Origin: Bradyrhizobium sp. CB1015
Lineage (GTDB): Bacteria; Pseudomonadota; Alphaproteobacteria; Rhizobiales; Xanthobacteraceae
Assembly (NCBI RefSeq): GCF_025200925.1
Contig: NZ_CP104174.1
Location: 8,198,001-8,262,000 of the forward strand
DNA length: 64,000 nucleotides
Direction of reading: 5' to 3'
The notes below the pieces were generated by a model. It worked only from the letters and a program-made list of their open reading frames with translations, was not told the origin of the DNA and did no database searches. Numbering within the stretch: position 1 is the stretch's first letter; each line of letters begins with the position of its first letter. The position numbers and the translations under genes were made by a program. This document shows, piece by piece, positions 34,854 through 43,584 of the stretch.

Positions 34854-35558
34854 CTATTTGCCGAACCGCGCAATCACGTCGGCCAGCGCGACGTGGCCTT
34901 TGCACGATCCCGTTCCCGGATCAGAGCCGCCGTCCTCCAGAGCGGTGGCATAGAGGACCGCCGGATCGGCCTCGAGGCGAGTTCGCAGCGCCGCCAGCTT
35001 CGGCCAGCGGCTCCGCTCCGCGACCGCGTGGACGTCGAGCCAGCGCGCGACGCCGACGAGTACGGCGTCGGCGAGGGTCGGCCGCTCCCCGAGCAGGAAT
35101 TGCCGCGCTTCGATCATCGCTTCGAACTTGTCATGGCGCTCGATGACCCTTGCTGTGCCGAAGGCACGCAGAACCGACTTCGCGGCGGGCTCCATGGCTT
35201 CGGCTTCCATTGCGGCCCACAGCGGCGCGAAGGCGCCGGTGAAACCCGTATTCACGAACGCAATGAGCTGATGGATGCGATCGGCTTGCCGCGACAGCGG
35301 ATCGAAGCTGATGCGCCGTTCGACATCCCTGGCTTCGAGCCAGGCCGCGATAGCCATCGTTTCCGTCAGCACCTCGCCCTGCTCGGTGATGAAGACCGGC
35401 GTCTCATGTCGCGGATTGATGCGGGCGTATGACGGGCTTCGCATCTCGCCCATCATATCGACCCGGCACAGCCGATATGGCTTGCCCAGCCATTCGAGAG
35501 CCGCAACGAGCCCCATGGAGCTTCCCTTCGGGAAGCCGTAGAGTAGAATTGGGTCCAT
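34854..35558 (-). CDS. Glutathione S-transferase-family protein
   Basis: A 234-residue GST-fold protein: an N-terminal thioredoxin-like domain (ILLYGFPKGSSMGLVAALEWLGKPY, with the glutathione-site segment ETPVFITEQGEVLTETMAIAAWLE) and an alpha-helical C-terminal domain with FLLGERPTLADAVLVGVARWLD. Residues GSSMG suggest a Ser as the catalytic hydroxyl. The ATG at 35558 gives the family N-terminus. It is divergent from an HxlR-type regulator 108 bases away, which probably controls it in response to electrophiles or redox stress; that link is inference. Confidence 0.88.
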   Translation of the reverse strand: MDPILLYGFPKGSSMGLVAALEWLGKPYRLCRVDMMGEMRSPSYARINPRHETPVFITEQGEVLTETMAIAAWLEARDVERRISFDPLSRQADRIHQLIAFVNTGFTGAFAPLWAAMEAEAMEPAAKSVLRAFGTARVIERHDKFEAMIEARQFLLGERPTLADAVLVGVARWLDVHAVAERSRWPKLAALRTRLEADPAVLYATALEDGGSDPGTGSCKGHVALADVIARFGK

Positions 35559-35630
35559 GATCCGTTCTCCGTGATTTCTGATGATCACGCTGCGCAGCGG
35601 TGATGCGACCCTACTCGCTCGCCGCATCAA

Positions 35631-35654
35631 GTAAATTACGAACTTTTTTGTAAC
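35631..35654. promoter_or_regulatory. Possible HxlR operator in the GST/hxlR divergent region
   Basis: The 9-base perfect palindrome gtaaattac (35631-35639) is followed 8 bases later by ttttgtaac, which repeats one half-site. AT-rich palindromes of the form GTA...TAC between HxlR-type regulators and their divergent targets are usual operators. Confidence 0.4.
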
Positions 35655-35666
35655 CTGGAGGCGGCG

Positions 35667-36038
35667 ATGAAGGATCTCGTTTCGAGATGTCCCATCGAGG
35701 AAGTGATGCAGATTTTGAGCGGTCGCTGGCCGACGCTGCTGATCTATTATTTGAAGCAGGGCACCAAGCGCTTCAGCGACTTGCGCCGAGACAATCCGAC
35801 CATCTCACACAGGATGCTCGCGCTCGAGCTCCGCAAGCTGGAGGACGCCGGTATCGTAAGCCGCACTGAATTCGGCGGATATCCGCTGCGCGTGGAATAC
35901 GATCTGACCTCCGCCGGTCATGCCCTCGTGCCGTTGATCGATGCCTTGGGGGACTGGTGGGCGTCGGTTTCAGCTGGGGCTGACGGAGAAGAGCGTCGGG
36001 GCGAGATCGGCGTCTCGGCAACGACGCAGCGGACTTGA
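35667..36038 (+). CDS. HxlR-family transcriptional regulator
   Basis: A 123-residue winged-helix regulator: CPIEEVMQILSGRWPTLLIYYLKQGTKRFSDLRRDNPTISHRML and LTSAGHALVPLIDALGDWW are HxlR hallmarks. Cys8 near the N-terminus is at the position used for redox or electrophile sensing in YodB/HypR-type members. It is divergently transcribed from the GST-like gene. The ATG has ggagg 6-7 bases upstream. A terminator hairpin follows the stop. Confidence 0.92.
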   Translation: MKDLVSRCPIEEVMQILSGRWPTLLIYYLKQGTKRFSDLRRDNPTISHRMLALELRKLEDAGIVSRTEFGGYPLRVEYDLTSAGHALVPLIDALGDWWASVSAGADGEERRGEIGVSATTQRT

Positions 36039-36050
36039 TGAGCTGAAGGC

Positions 36051-36096
36051 CCAAAAGCGCGATGCGATTAGGATGAATCGCCATCGCGCTTTTTGG
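36051..36096 (+). terminator. Rho-independent terminator after hxlR
   Basis: The arms ccaaaagcgcgatg and catcgcgcttttt form a long stem followed by a T-rich end. It lies 12 bases after the HxlR-type gene. Confidence 0.75.
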
Positions 36097-36106
36097 GTTA
36101 TTGTTT

Positions 36107-36155
36107 GAGCATGATCTTTTCGGAAAACCGCTACGCACTTTTCCGGATCATGCTC
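36107..36155. repeat. 49-bp palindromic repeat (gagcatgatc family), copy 3
   Basis: Differs from the copy at 1267-1315 at about one centre position (gctacgc for gcttcgc). It lies just upstream of the cyclase gene start. Confidence 0.85.
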
Positions 36156-36171
36156 TAGCGAGGAGACTGCC

Positions 36172-37566
36172 GTGACAATGCTCGTCGAGCGCTTCAACCT
36201 GCCGGCTGCGCTTTCGCCCGCGCCGAGCAAGCGCGATGCCGAAACAGTTCAGTTCGCACAAGCCGCGCTGACGTCCGCCAAGCGGGAGGGCCTGCAACTC
36301 GCGGTGCGGGCGCGCTATGTCGCCCTCATCGTCATCGGCTGCCTGCTGCTGGTGATCAACCCGGCCTGGGAGCAGCTCTACTACGTGGCGCTGCTCGGCC
36401 TGTTCGCACTGATCGGCTGGGCCCAGGTCAGGGTTGGGCGGGTGGGCGTGTCATGGCCGGAATTGGCACTCCTGTTTTGCGACTTGGCGCTGCTGACGTG
36501 CCTCATCGTGGTTCCCAATCCTTTCGGAGCCTCGCACTGGCCGGTCGCGATGCAGTACCATTTCGGCAACTTCATCTATTTCTTCGTACTGCTCGCAGGC
36601 GCCACACTGGCCTATACTTGGCGGACCGTGATTGCGGTCGGCGTGTGGACGGCTGCGCTCTGGTTGATCGGCATGGCGTGGGTCTGGTGGCAACCCGATC
36701 GCGATCCTGCGCTGACGGCCCGCATCGCAGCCGCGGCAGGCAGCGATCAGCACTTGTTGACGATGATTTCGCCCAACGCGATCGTGTTCCACGTTCGCAT
36801 CCAGGAGATCGTCGTATTCATGATCGTGGCCATGACCTTGGCGCTCGCGGTCCGCCGCAGCAACGACCTCTTGGTCCGGCATGCCGCGGTGGAGCGCGAG
36901 CGCGGCAACCTCGCACGCTACTTCTCGCCCAATGTCGTGGCGGAATTGTCGAACCAGGACGAGCCGTTGAAGCAGGTGCGCACGCAACATGTCGCGGTGC
37001 TGTTCGTCGACATCGTCGGCTTCACCGCCTTTGCCGATGCGCGCTCGCCGCAGGAGGTTGTGCGGACGTTGCGGGAATTCCACGGATTGATGGAGCAGGA
37101 GGTTTTCCGCCATAGCGGCACGCTCGACAAATATCTCGGGGACGGATTGATGGCGACGTTCGGCACGCCCTTCGCTGGCGCGCACGACGCCAGCAACGCG
37201 CTGCGATGTGCCCAGGCGATGATCGCCGCTGCGGACCGTTGGAACGATCGGCGGGCAGCGTCAGGCGAGCCACCGCTTCATGTGAGCTTTGGCTTGCATT
37301 ATGGGCCGGTGGTGCTCGGCGACATCGGGCAGACCTGTCTGGAATTTGCCGTGATCGGTGCGACCGTCAACGTGGCAAGCCGTCTCGAAGCCTTGACCCG
37401 CACGTTCGACTGCGCGCTGGTGGCAAGTGACGACCTCGTCAGCCAGGCGAAGGCCGAGCTTGGCGACGCAGCCGCAACGTTTCAATCATTGGAAGCGCGA
37501 GAGCCGCGGGTCGTCCGCGGTATTCAGCAGCCGATCTCGATCTGGACCCAGCCGCGCGGCGCGTAG
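36172..37566 (+). CDS. Membrane-bound class III adenylate/guanylate cyclase
   Basis: A 464-residue protein with about six N-terminal transmembrane helices (about 45-235) and a C-terminal class III nucleotidyl cyclase domain. The catalytic domain has VAVLFVDIVGFTAFAD (first metal Asp), GTLDKYLGDGLMATFGTP (second metal Asp), and LEFAVIGATVNVASRLEALT (transition-state Asn and Arg), so it should be active. FSPNVVAELSNQDEPL just before it is typical of this CHASE-less group. The GTG start at 36172 has gaggag 7 bases upstream; an ATG two codons on is possible. Whether it makes cAMP or cGMP is not resolved here. Confidence 0.9.
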   Translation: MTMLVERFNLPAALSPAPSKRDAETVQFAQAALTSAKREGLQLAVRARYVALIVIGCLLLVINPAWEQLYYVALLGLFALIGWAQVRVGRVGVSWPELALLFCDLALLTCLIVVPNPFGASHWPVAMQYHFGNFIYFFVLLAGATLAYTWRTVIAVGVWTAALWLIGMAWVWWQPDRDPALTARIAAAAGSDQHLLTMISPNAIVFHVRIQEIVVFMIVAMTLALAVRRSNDLLVRHAAVERERGNLARYFSPNVVAELSNQDEPLKQVRTQHVAVLFVDIVGFTAFADARSPQEVVRTLREFHGLMEQEVFRHSGTLDKYLGDGLMATFGTPFAGAHDASNALRCAQAMIAAADRWNDRRAASGEPPLHVSFGLHYGPVVLGDIGQTCLEFAVIGATVNVASRLEALTRTFDCALVASDDLVSQAKAELGDAAATFQSLEAREPRVVRGIQQPISIWTQPRGA

Positions 37567-37600
37567 AGCCGAACTCGCCCGCCGCGTCAGGAAGCCAAGC

Positions 37601-37628
37601 AAAAAGCCCGGCCAACGGCCGGGCTTTT
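37601..37628. terminator. Bidirectional rho-independent terminator
   Basis: A perfect 12-bp stem, aaaagcccggcc with ggccgggctttt, and a 3-base loop, with A-run on one side and T-run on the other. It separates the convergent cyclase and carD genes and can serve both. Confidence 0.9.
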
Positions 37629-37653
37629 GATGGCTTGCGCAGAACGAAGCTGC

Positions 37654-38679
37654 TTACGCGGCCTCGTCGGCGACGGTGCTGTCGTCGCCATCGGTATCGT
37701 CGGTATCGCCCTCGGCATCCGTGTCCGCTTCGCCTTCGGCGGCTTCCGCCTTGGCGCTGGTGCGGCGCGGGCTCTTGGCGAGCTGGGCCTCGATCTCCTT
37801 GACCGCTTCGGTCTCGGTCGAGTGCTGCACCACCGCGATCTCGCGGGACAGACGGTCGAGCGCCGCTTCATAAAGCTGGCGTTCCGAGTAGGACTGCTCG
37901 GGCTGCGATTCCGAGCGATAGAGGTCGCGCACGACTTCCGCGATCGCGACGATGTCGCCCGAATTGATCTTCGCTTCGTATTCCTGGGCGCGGCGCGACC
38001 ACATTGTGCGCTTGACGCGGGCGCGGCCCTTGAGCGTCTCCAGCGCCTTCTTGACCAGCGCCGGATCGGACAGCTTGCGCATGCCCACATTGGCGACCTT
38101 GGCGGTCGGCACGCGCAGCGTCATCTTGTCCTTGATGAAGTTGATGACGAACAGCTCGAGCTTCGCACCGGCGATCTCCTGCTCTTCGATGGCCAGGATC
38201 TGGCCGACGCCATGAGCGGGATAGACCACGAATTCGTTGGCCTTGAAGCCCTGACGCTGGGTCACGACCTTCTTTTCCTCGACCTTCGGCGCAGCCGCGG
38301 GCTTGGCGGCCGGCTTGGCGGCGACGGGAGCCTTGGCAGGCGCAGCAGCAACGGAAGCCTTCGGCGCGGCGGGCTTGGCAGCGGGGGCCTTGGCAGTCAC
38401 AGGCTTGGCGGCAGCAGGCTTGACAGCGGCAGGCTTGGCAGCGGTCGCTTTCGCGGCCGGTTTGGCAGTCTTGTTAGGCATTGCGCTTCTTTTGTTCTTC
38501 GAGGACTTTGCAGCCGGCGCCTTCGTCGCGGTCCGACCCTTGGATGCGCTACGGCTGGCCGCGGCGACTTTTTTGGCCTCCTTATGGGAAGCCCTCGCTG
38601 AAGTACTCTTTTTACGCGTTTTCTGTGACACAGCCTGCGCGCGGAAACTGCCACGCCCCTGTTCGACATTTGGTTTCAC
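37654..38679 (-). CDS. carD: CarD-family RNA polymerase-binding regulator with long basic N-terminal tail
   Basis: The core at about 145-300 is CarD/CdnL: FKANEFVVYPAHGVGQILAIEEQEI, then FVINFIKDKMTLRVP, and the C-terminal helical DNA-binding part MWSRRAQEYEAKINSGDIVAIAEVVRDLYR. CarD binds the polymerase beta subunit and stabilises open promoter complexes. Flanking it are a low-complexity Ala/Lys/Pro tail (about 1-140) reminiscent of histone H1 tails, and an acidic Asp/Thr-rich C-terminus. The long GTG start at 38679 is kept because a promoter-like sequence ends about 50 bases upstream; an ATG at 38481 (MPNKTAK) would remove 66 residues and is a real alternative. It ends the helicase-S4-fdxA-carD gene row. 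Confidence 0.85.
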   Translation of the reverse strand: MKPNVEQGRGSFRAQAVSQKTRKKSTSARASHKEAKKVAAASRSASKGRTATKAPAAKSSKNKRSAMPNKTAKPAAKATAAKPAAVKPAAAKPVTAKAPAAKPAAPKASVAAAPAKAPVAAKPAAKPAAAPKVEEKKVVTQRQGFKANEFVVYPAHGVGQILAIEEQEIAGAKLELFVINFIKDKMTLRVPTAKVANVGMRKLSDPALVKKALETLKGRARVKRTMWSRRAQEYEAKINSGDIVAIAEVVRDLYRSESQPEQSYSERQLYEAALDRLSREIAVVQHSTETEAVKEIEAQLAKSPRRTSAKAEAAEGEADTDAEGDTDDTDGDDSTVADEAA

Positions 38680-38729
38680 GGGAACCCAGAGGGGCCAACG
38701 GGGCTGACGGGGTTCGGCTTAATGTGCCT

Positions 38730-38757
38730 AATATAGCACATTTCCCGCAAAAATCAA
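38730..38757 (-). promoter_or_regulatory. Sigma70-like promoter of carD
   Basis: On the minus strand, ttgatt (38757-38752), a 16-base spacer and tatatt (38735-38730). It lies about 50 bases upstream of the GTG at 38679. Confidence 0.5.
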
Positions 38758-38825
38758 TGATTTAGGGGTCTTGAGGGCTGGTTTTCGGCGGCAGCGCCGC
38801 TATTAGGGTTAAGTTTGGGCGCGAA

Positions 38826-39164
38826 TTAGTCTCCAGAGCCCGGGTTCGGAGAAAAATATTTCTCGAACTTGCCTTCCATGCCGTCGAACTCCTTGGCGTC
38901 GGCGGGTGATTCTTTCTTCTGGGTGATGTTCGGCCAGCTCTTGGCGTAATCGGCGTTGACCTGGAGCCACTTTTCGAGGCCCGGTTCCGTGTCCGGCTTG
39001 ATGGCGTCGGCGGGGCATTCCGGCTCGCACACGCCGCAATCGATGCACTCGTCGGGATGGATGACGAGCATGTTGTCGCCTTCGTAGAAACAGTCGACCG
39101 GGCAGACCTCGACGCAGTCGGTGTACTTGCACTTGATGCAGTTTTCAGTGACGACGTAAGTCAT
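38826..39164 (-). CDS. fdxA: Seven-iron ferredoxin FdxA
   Basis: A 112-residue [3Fe-4S][4Fe-4S] ferredoxin. [29 protein letters not shown] and [20 protein letters not shown] hold the two cluster motifs; the extended C-terminal part up to FSPNPGSGD is the length seen in alphaproteobacterial FdxA. It is a low-potential electron carrier in the cytoplasm. It sits between an S4-domain gene and carD on the same strand, a gene order common in Rhizobiales. A 12-base palindrome about 100 bases upstream is listed among the rejected signals. Confidence 0.96.
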   Translation of the reverse strand: MTYVVTENCIKCKYTDCVEVCPVDCFYEGDNMLVIHPDECIDCGVCEPECPADAIKPDTEPGLEKWLQVNADYAKSWPNITQKKESPADAKEFDGMEGKFEKYFSPNPGSGD

Positions 39165-39296
39165 CCAACGCTCCGAAAAGCTCTTTTAAAAGTCGCGGCT
39201 TGCCTAGCGCGGATGGCCCGGCGCCGCAAGGTCGGGAAGGCCCGATCATGACGGCTTTGTGTGTTTGATCGATCAAGAAATGAATACCAAGCGCAA

Positions 39297-39575
39297 TTAA
39301 TTGCGGTTTGCTTCATTCAGCTCCTCGTAGAGCACGCGAGCCGAGGCGGCATCGCCACGGCGCTCGTTGAAGGCGGTGACCTTCAGGACGCGCACATTGC
39401 GATCGAGCGCGATGGTGAGGACATCACCGGCCTTGATCGCATGGCCCGGCGACGTCTCGCGCACGCCGTTGACGCGGACATGGCCGGTGATGACGAGCTC
39501 GGCCGCGGAGGTGCGCGCCTTCACCACCCGCGCGTGCCACAGCCATTTGTCGATGCGCTGCCGCTCGGTGGTCGT
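39297..39575 (-). CDS. RNA-binding S4-domain protein (Hsp15/HslR-like), apparent ACG start
   Basis: A 92-residue S4-domain protein: RIDKWLWHARVVKARTSAAELV then GHVRVNGVRETSPGHAIKAGDVLTI is the Hsp15/HslR core, which binds stalled 50S subunits carrying peptidyl-tRNA. No ATG, GTG or TTG lies in frame near the expected start. The codon where relatives would start (Met-Thr-Thr-Glu-Arg-Gln) is ACG at 39575-39573, and aggag lies exactly 7 bases upstream, overlapping the end of the helicase gene. So it either starts at ACG by translational coupling, or the start was lost by one T-to-C change. The frame is intact to its stop. fdxA follows. Confidence 0.75.
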   Translation of the reverse strand, partial: TTTERQRIDKWLWHARVVKARTSAAELVITGHVRVNGVRETSPGHAIKAGDVLTIALDRNVRVLKVTAFNERRGDAASARVLYEELNEANRN

Positions 39576-39579
39576 GGGA

Positions 39580-42500
39580 TTACTCCTTCCGCCCCAGCTG
39601 CTCCTTGAGCGCGGCGAGCTTGGCGAAGGGCGAGTTCGGATCGACCGGACGATCGCGCTCGCGCGAATTCGCGCTCGACGCGTACGGACGCAGCGACGGG
39701 CCGCCCTGGCGGTCACGGCCCTTGTCGCGGTCGCGGCCACGATTGTCGCGGCCTTTGTCGCGATCCCCGCCGAACTTCTTGTTGTCGCGGTTGCGATCGC
39801 GATCCTTGTCGCGGTCTCCCTTGCCCTGGAAGCTGCGATTGCGGTCGTCGCGGCGCTCACCGCCCTCGCCGCCTTCACGCGGCTTGCGGAAGTCGCGGCC
39901 GCCATCGCGGCGATGGCCGCCGCCATGACGATGGCGTTCGCCGCGCTTCTCGCCATCGGCCGATTGCACAGCCTCGCCTTCAGCAGGCGCGCTGGCGGCC
40001 TCGGCACCGGCCTGCGGACGCGGCTGATGATGGTGACGCTGATGGCGATGGCGCTCGTGGCGCGGCTTGCGATCCTCGTGACGGCCGCCGGGGCGCCAGA
40101 CCTCGACCAGCTCGGGCTGGGCGGGCTCGGCAGCGGCTTCGACCGGCGCGGCCGCATCGGGCGAGGCGGCGGCTTCGGTGGCGGCAATTTCAGCCGGAGC
40201 CGCATCAACCGGTGCCACGGCGTCCTCGGCCGGCGGTGCGATGCCCGGGGCATCTTCCGGCGTGACAGTCTCTTGCGCGGAAGCTTCCAGTGCCGGCTCT
40301 TCGGGAGCGGGCTCGTCGTGCGGCTCCATGCCGGGCGCGTCTTCGACCGTGACGGATTCGGCAGCGGCCTCGGCGGCCGGCGCCTCGGCCGGCAGTCCGG
40401 CAACGGCTTCAGCCGCAGTCTCGGTTGAGGTCTCCGCGCTGCCTTCAGCGGGCGGCGTCTCGGCCGTGACCGTCTCGGTGACGACCTGCTCGGTCGCGAC
40501 AGGCTTCGGCGGCAGCGGCGGCCGCTTCTCCATGCGATAGCCGAGCGCGCGCAGCACGGAGGCGAAGTCCTCGCCGGCAGATCCCGTGAGCGAGGTCATC
40601 GCCTGCGTCACCACGAAGCTGCGGCCGTCGAACGCGCCGGCGGGCTTTTCGCCCGGCGAATTCTCGCGCCAGGCCAGCGCCGGGCGGATCAGGTCGGCGA
40701 GGCGCTCCAGGATGTCGACGCGGACGGCACGCTCGCCGGCCTGCTTATAGCCGAGCACGCGATAGGCATCGCGCGGCAGCGCCTTGTCGACCGGGAACGA
40801 GGTGCGCCCCGAGGAGGCCAGATGCTGCGCGCCCGAGAGCGCGGAGAGATCGACATTGTCCTGCTTCAGCGCCCAGAGCAGCGCGGCGAGCGCACGCGCG
40901 GCGGGCTTGAGCAGGCCGGGGAAATAGATGTGATAGGCGCCGAAGCGGACGCCGTATTTGCGCAACACGGCGCGTGAGGGCTGGTCGAGATCCTTCAGCT
41001 CGCTGGCAATCTTCGGGCGCTCGAGCACGCCGAGCGCCTCGACCAGCTGATAGGCGATGCCGCGGGCGATGCCGGTGACGTCCTCGGCCTTCGACAGCTC
41101 GAACATCGGCCCGAGCAGCTTTTCGATATGGGTTTTGAGCCAGAGCTCGAGCCGCGCCTGCACCTTGTCGCGGGGGGCGCCGGTCAGGCGCTCGTCCGAG
41201 ATGATGCGGATGCGCGGATGCAGCGCGTCGTCTGCGGCGGCAAGGCGCGCCACGGCATCGCCGGTCCAGCGGATGATGCCTTCGGACGTGAGCACGAACT
41301 GCTCGTCCGGCGCATTGCCCAACTTTTCGGCGCGCGCGTTGATCTCGCCGGCGAGCACCGCTTGCGCTGCAGCCTGCAAGGCTTTCGCATCGGAGCCGGC
41401 TTCCGCCGCATCCGGTGCAAAGGTGAAGCCATCGAGGCGGCCGATGACATGGCCTTCGACGATGACTTCGCCGGTCTTGCCGATTTCAGTATTCAAGCTC
41501 GTGTTCTCCCGCAGGCGGCGCATCAATACACTGGTCCGGCGATCAACGAAACGCTCAGTCAAGCGTTCATGGAGCGCATCCGATAATTTATTTTCGACCT
41601 CCCGCGTAATCCCCTGCCAGCGCTCGGGGTCTTTCAGCCAGTCCGGGCGGTTGGCGACGAAGGTCCAGGTGCGGATCTGGGCGATTCGGGCCGACAGCGT
41701 GTCGATGTCGCCGTCGATGCGGTCGGCCTGGGTGACCTGGGACTCGAACCAGGCATCGGGAATGCAGCCCTTTCGCATCAGGAAGCCGTATAGCGTCGTC
41801 ACCAGCTCGGCATGGGCGGCCGGCGACAGCTTTCTGTAGTCCGGGACCTGGCAGGCTTCCCACAGCCGCTCCACGGCGGCCTTGCCATGCGCGATATCGC
41901 GCACCTCGCCGTCGCGGGCGGCGTGATCGAGCACGCGCATGTCCTCGGCGATCGGCGCGCGCGTCAGCGTCTCATGGCCGGGGGCGAGGTTCAGCGACAC
42001 CTGGAGCGCGCCGAGCGAGGAGAAATCGAGCTTGGAATTGCGCCATTGCAGCACCTTGACGGCATCGAAGGTGTGGTTCTGCAGCGCGTTGACGAGCTCG
42101 GGCTCGAACGGCGCGCAGCGGCCGGTGGTGCCAAAGGTGCCGTTGCGGGTGGCGCGGCCGGCGCGGCCCGCCACTTGCGCGAATTCGGCCGGCGTGAGGC
42201 GGCGGAACTGGTAGCCGTCGAACTTGCGGTCGGAGGCGAAGGCGACGTGGTCGACGTCGAGATTGAGGCCCATGCCGACGGCGTCGGTGGCGACGAGATA
42301 ATCGACGTCGCCGTTCTGGAACATCGCGACCTGCGCGTTTCGTGTACGCGGCGACAGCGAGCCCAGCACCACGGCGGCGCCGCCATGCTGGCGGCGGATC
42401 AGCTCGGCGATGGCGTAGACTTCATCGGCCGAGAACGCGACGATGGCGGTGCGGCGCGGCTGGCGCGTGATCTTGCGGTCGCCGGCGAACTCGAGCTGCG

Positions 42501-42993
42501 ACAATCGGGGCCGCGTGATCATGGAGACGCCCGGCAACAGACGCTCGATGATCGGGCGCATGGTGGCGGCACCTAACAGCAGCGTCTCGTCGCGGCCGCG
42601 GCGGTTGAGGATGCGATCGGTGAAGACGTGGCCGCGCTCGAGATCGGCGGCGATCTGGACCTCGTCGACGGCGAGAAAGGAGACGTCGAGATCGCGCGGC
42701 ATCGCCTCGACGGTCGAGACCCAATAGCGCGGGTTCTTCGGCTTGATCTTCTCCTCGCCGGTGACGAGCGCGACGCTGGCCTCGCCGGCTCTGGCCGCGA
42801 TCTTGTTGTAGACCTCGCGCGCGAGCAGGCGCAGCGGCAGGCCGATCATGCCGGAGGGATGCGCCAGCATCCGCTCGATGGCGAGATGGGTCTTGCCGGT
42901 GTTGGTCGGCCCGAGCACCGCAGTGACGCCCGCGCCAGGCACTCGATCGGCAAGCGCGCGCTCGGAGGCGAAGGGGGAGGAGGAAAAAGCCAT
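39580..42993 (-). CDS. SUV3-type DExH helicase with long charged C-terminal tail
   Basis: A 1137-residue helicase. Motif I is GPTNTGKT (about 28-35), motif II is DEVQ in FLAVDEVQIAADLERGHVF, followed by LLLGAATM, DYLVATDAVGMGLNLDVDHVAF and FAQVAGRAGRATRNGTFGTTG (motif VI); this set is that of SUV3/MgpS-like RNA helicases rather than DEAD-box proteins. After about residue 840 the protein is low complexity: first Glu/Ala/Pro-rich and acidic, then Arg/Asp/Lys/Gly-rich (about 1000-1115), suggesting RNA binding or phase behaviour. The start MAFSSSPFASERAL has no rival. It leads the minus-strand row helicase-S4-fdxA-carD. Confidence 0.92.
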   Translation of the reverse strand: MAFSSSPFASERALADRVPGAGVTAVLGPTNTGKTHLAIERMLAHPSGMIGLPLRLLAREVYNKIAARAGEASVALVTGEEKIKPKNPRYWVSTVEAMPRDLDVSFLAVDEVQIAADLERGHVFTDRILNRRGRDETLLLGAATMRPIIERLLPGVSMITRPRLSQLEFAGDRKITRQPRRTAIVAFSADEVYAIAELIRRQHGGAAVVLGSLSPRTRNAQVAMFQNGDVDYLVATDAVGMGLNLDVDHVAFASDRKFDGYQFRRLTPAEFAQVAGRAGRATRNGTFGTTGRCAPFEPELVNALQNHTFDAVKVLQWRNSKLDFSSLGALQVSLNLAPGHETLTRAPIAEDMRVLDHAARDGEVRDIAHGKAAVERLWEACQVPDYRKLSPAAHAELVTTLYGFLMRKGCIPDAWFESQVTQADRIDGDIDTLSARIAQIRTWTFVANRPDWLKDPERWQGITREVENKLSDALHERLTERFVDRRTSVLMRRLRENTSLNTEIGKTGEVIVEGHVIGRLDGFTFAPDAAEAGSDAKALQAAAQAVLAGEINARAEKLGNAPDEQFVLTSEGIIRWTGDAVARLAAADDALHPRIRIISDERLTGAPRDKVQARLELWLKTHIEKLLGPMFELSKAEDVTGIARGIAYQLVEALGVLERPKIASELKDLDQPSRAVLRKYGVRFGAYHIYFPGLLKPAARALAALLWALKQDNVDLSALSGAQHLASSGRTSFPVDKALPRDAYRVLGYKQAGERAVRVDILERLADLIRPALAWRENSPGEKPAGAFDGRSFVVTQAMTSLTGSAGEDFASVLRALGYRMEKRPPLPPKPVATEQVVTETVTAETPPAEGSAETSTETAAEAVAGLPAEAPAAEAAAESVTVEDAPGMEPHDEPAPEEPALEASAQETVTPEDAPGIAPPAEDAVAPVDAAPAEIAATEAAASPDAAAPVEAAAEPAQPELVEVWRPGGRHEDRKPRHERHRHQRHHHQPRPQAGAEAASAPAEGEAVQSADGEKRGERHRHGGGHRRDGGRDFRKPREGGEGGERRDDRNRSFQGKGDRDKDRDRNRDNKKFGGDRDKGRDNRGRDRDKGRDRQGGPSLRPYASSANSRERDRPVDPNSPFAKLAALKEQLGRKE

Positions 42994-43068
42994 GTCTGGG
43001 GGATTAGGTAATGGCGATTTGGGCGAATGTCAGTGCTGGATGAGGCGGTGAGGCGACCAGATTAGCTC

Positions 43069-43218
43069 CGTCATCCTGAGGTGCGAGCCGCGCGGCGCAC
43101 CGCGCCGCGTGGGAAGCCTCGAAGGATGAACGGCCCGGCTGCCGCGCAGCCTTGGGGCACCAACCGGGCCCGTCGCCCTTCGAGGGCCGCTGAAGAAGCG
43201 GCCACCTCAGGGTGACGG
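43069..43218. repeat. Inverted repeat with cgtcatcctgaggtg / cacctcagggtgacg ends
   Basis: A 150-base element upstream of the helicase gene with outer arms that are near-perfect inverses and inner palindromes around gcgcggcgc. It is related in its arms to the MITE-like elements at 34606 and 43738 but lacks their terminal sequence. Confidence 0.7.
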
Positions 43219-43584
43219 GACGCGGCACCGGACGTGCCGAAGCGCCCTCCCCAAATCCCGCGCAACTGTCTCACTTTGCGACGCTTTCCCCGTTCGCTTT
43301 AAGCTTCGGAACGACTCTAGAACGAATCGCGGCCGAATCGCTGACTCCCACTTGAGTCCCGTTCCGTTCACGCAACATGTCGCGGGACTCGCCTTGGTTG
43401 CGCACTAGATGGAGTTTTGCGGGGGCGCACAAGCGACCGGGTTGGTTAAAGCTGGGGACGGCGTCGAGTCGAATCAGAATCGGGGCGGAGTCAAATGGAT
43501 TCACGGGATGCGGGGGGCCAAAACGAAAGTTCGAAAACAACCCCATGCACAGTAGGTAAGCCATTGATATTGCTGAGGCTCGCT
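43219..43584. other. Non-coding stretch, 25-bp repeated motif only
   Basis: The only recognised feature is the 25-base motif at 43531-43555, identical to 3076-3100. Short open frames here have no ribosome site or coding character. A promoter for the helicase gene is expected but was not identified. Confidence 0.5.

Noticed and set aside
39265..39276. Palindrome ttgatcgatcaa about 100 bases upstream of fdxA, resembling an FNR/FixK box
   Set aside because: FNR and FixK sites span 14 bases (TTGA-N6-TCAA); this one has only four central bases, so the spacing is wrong.
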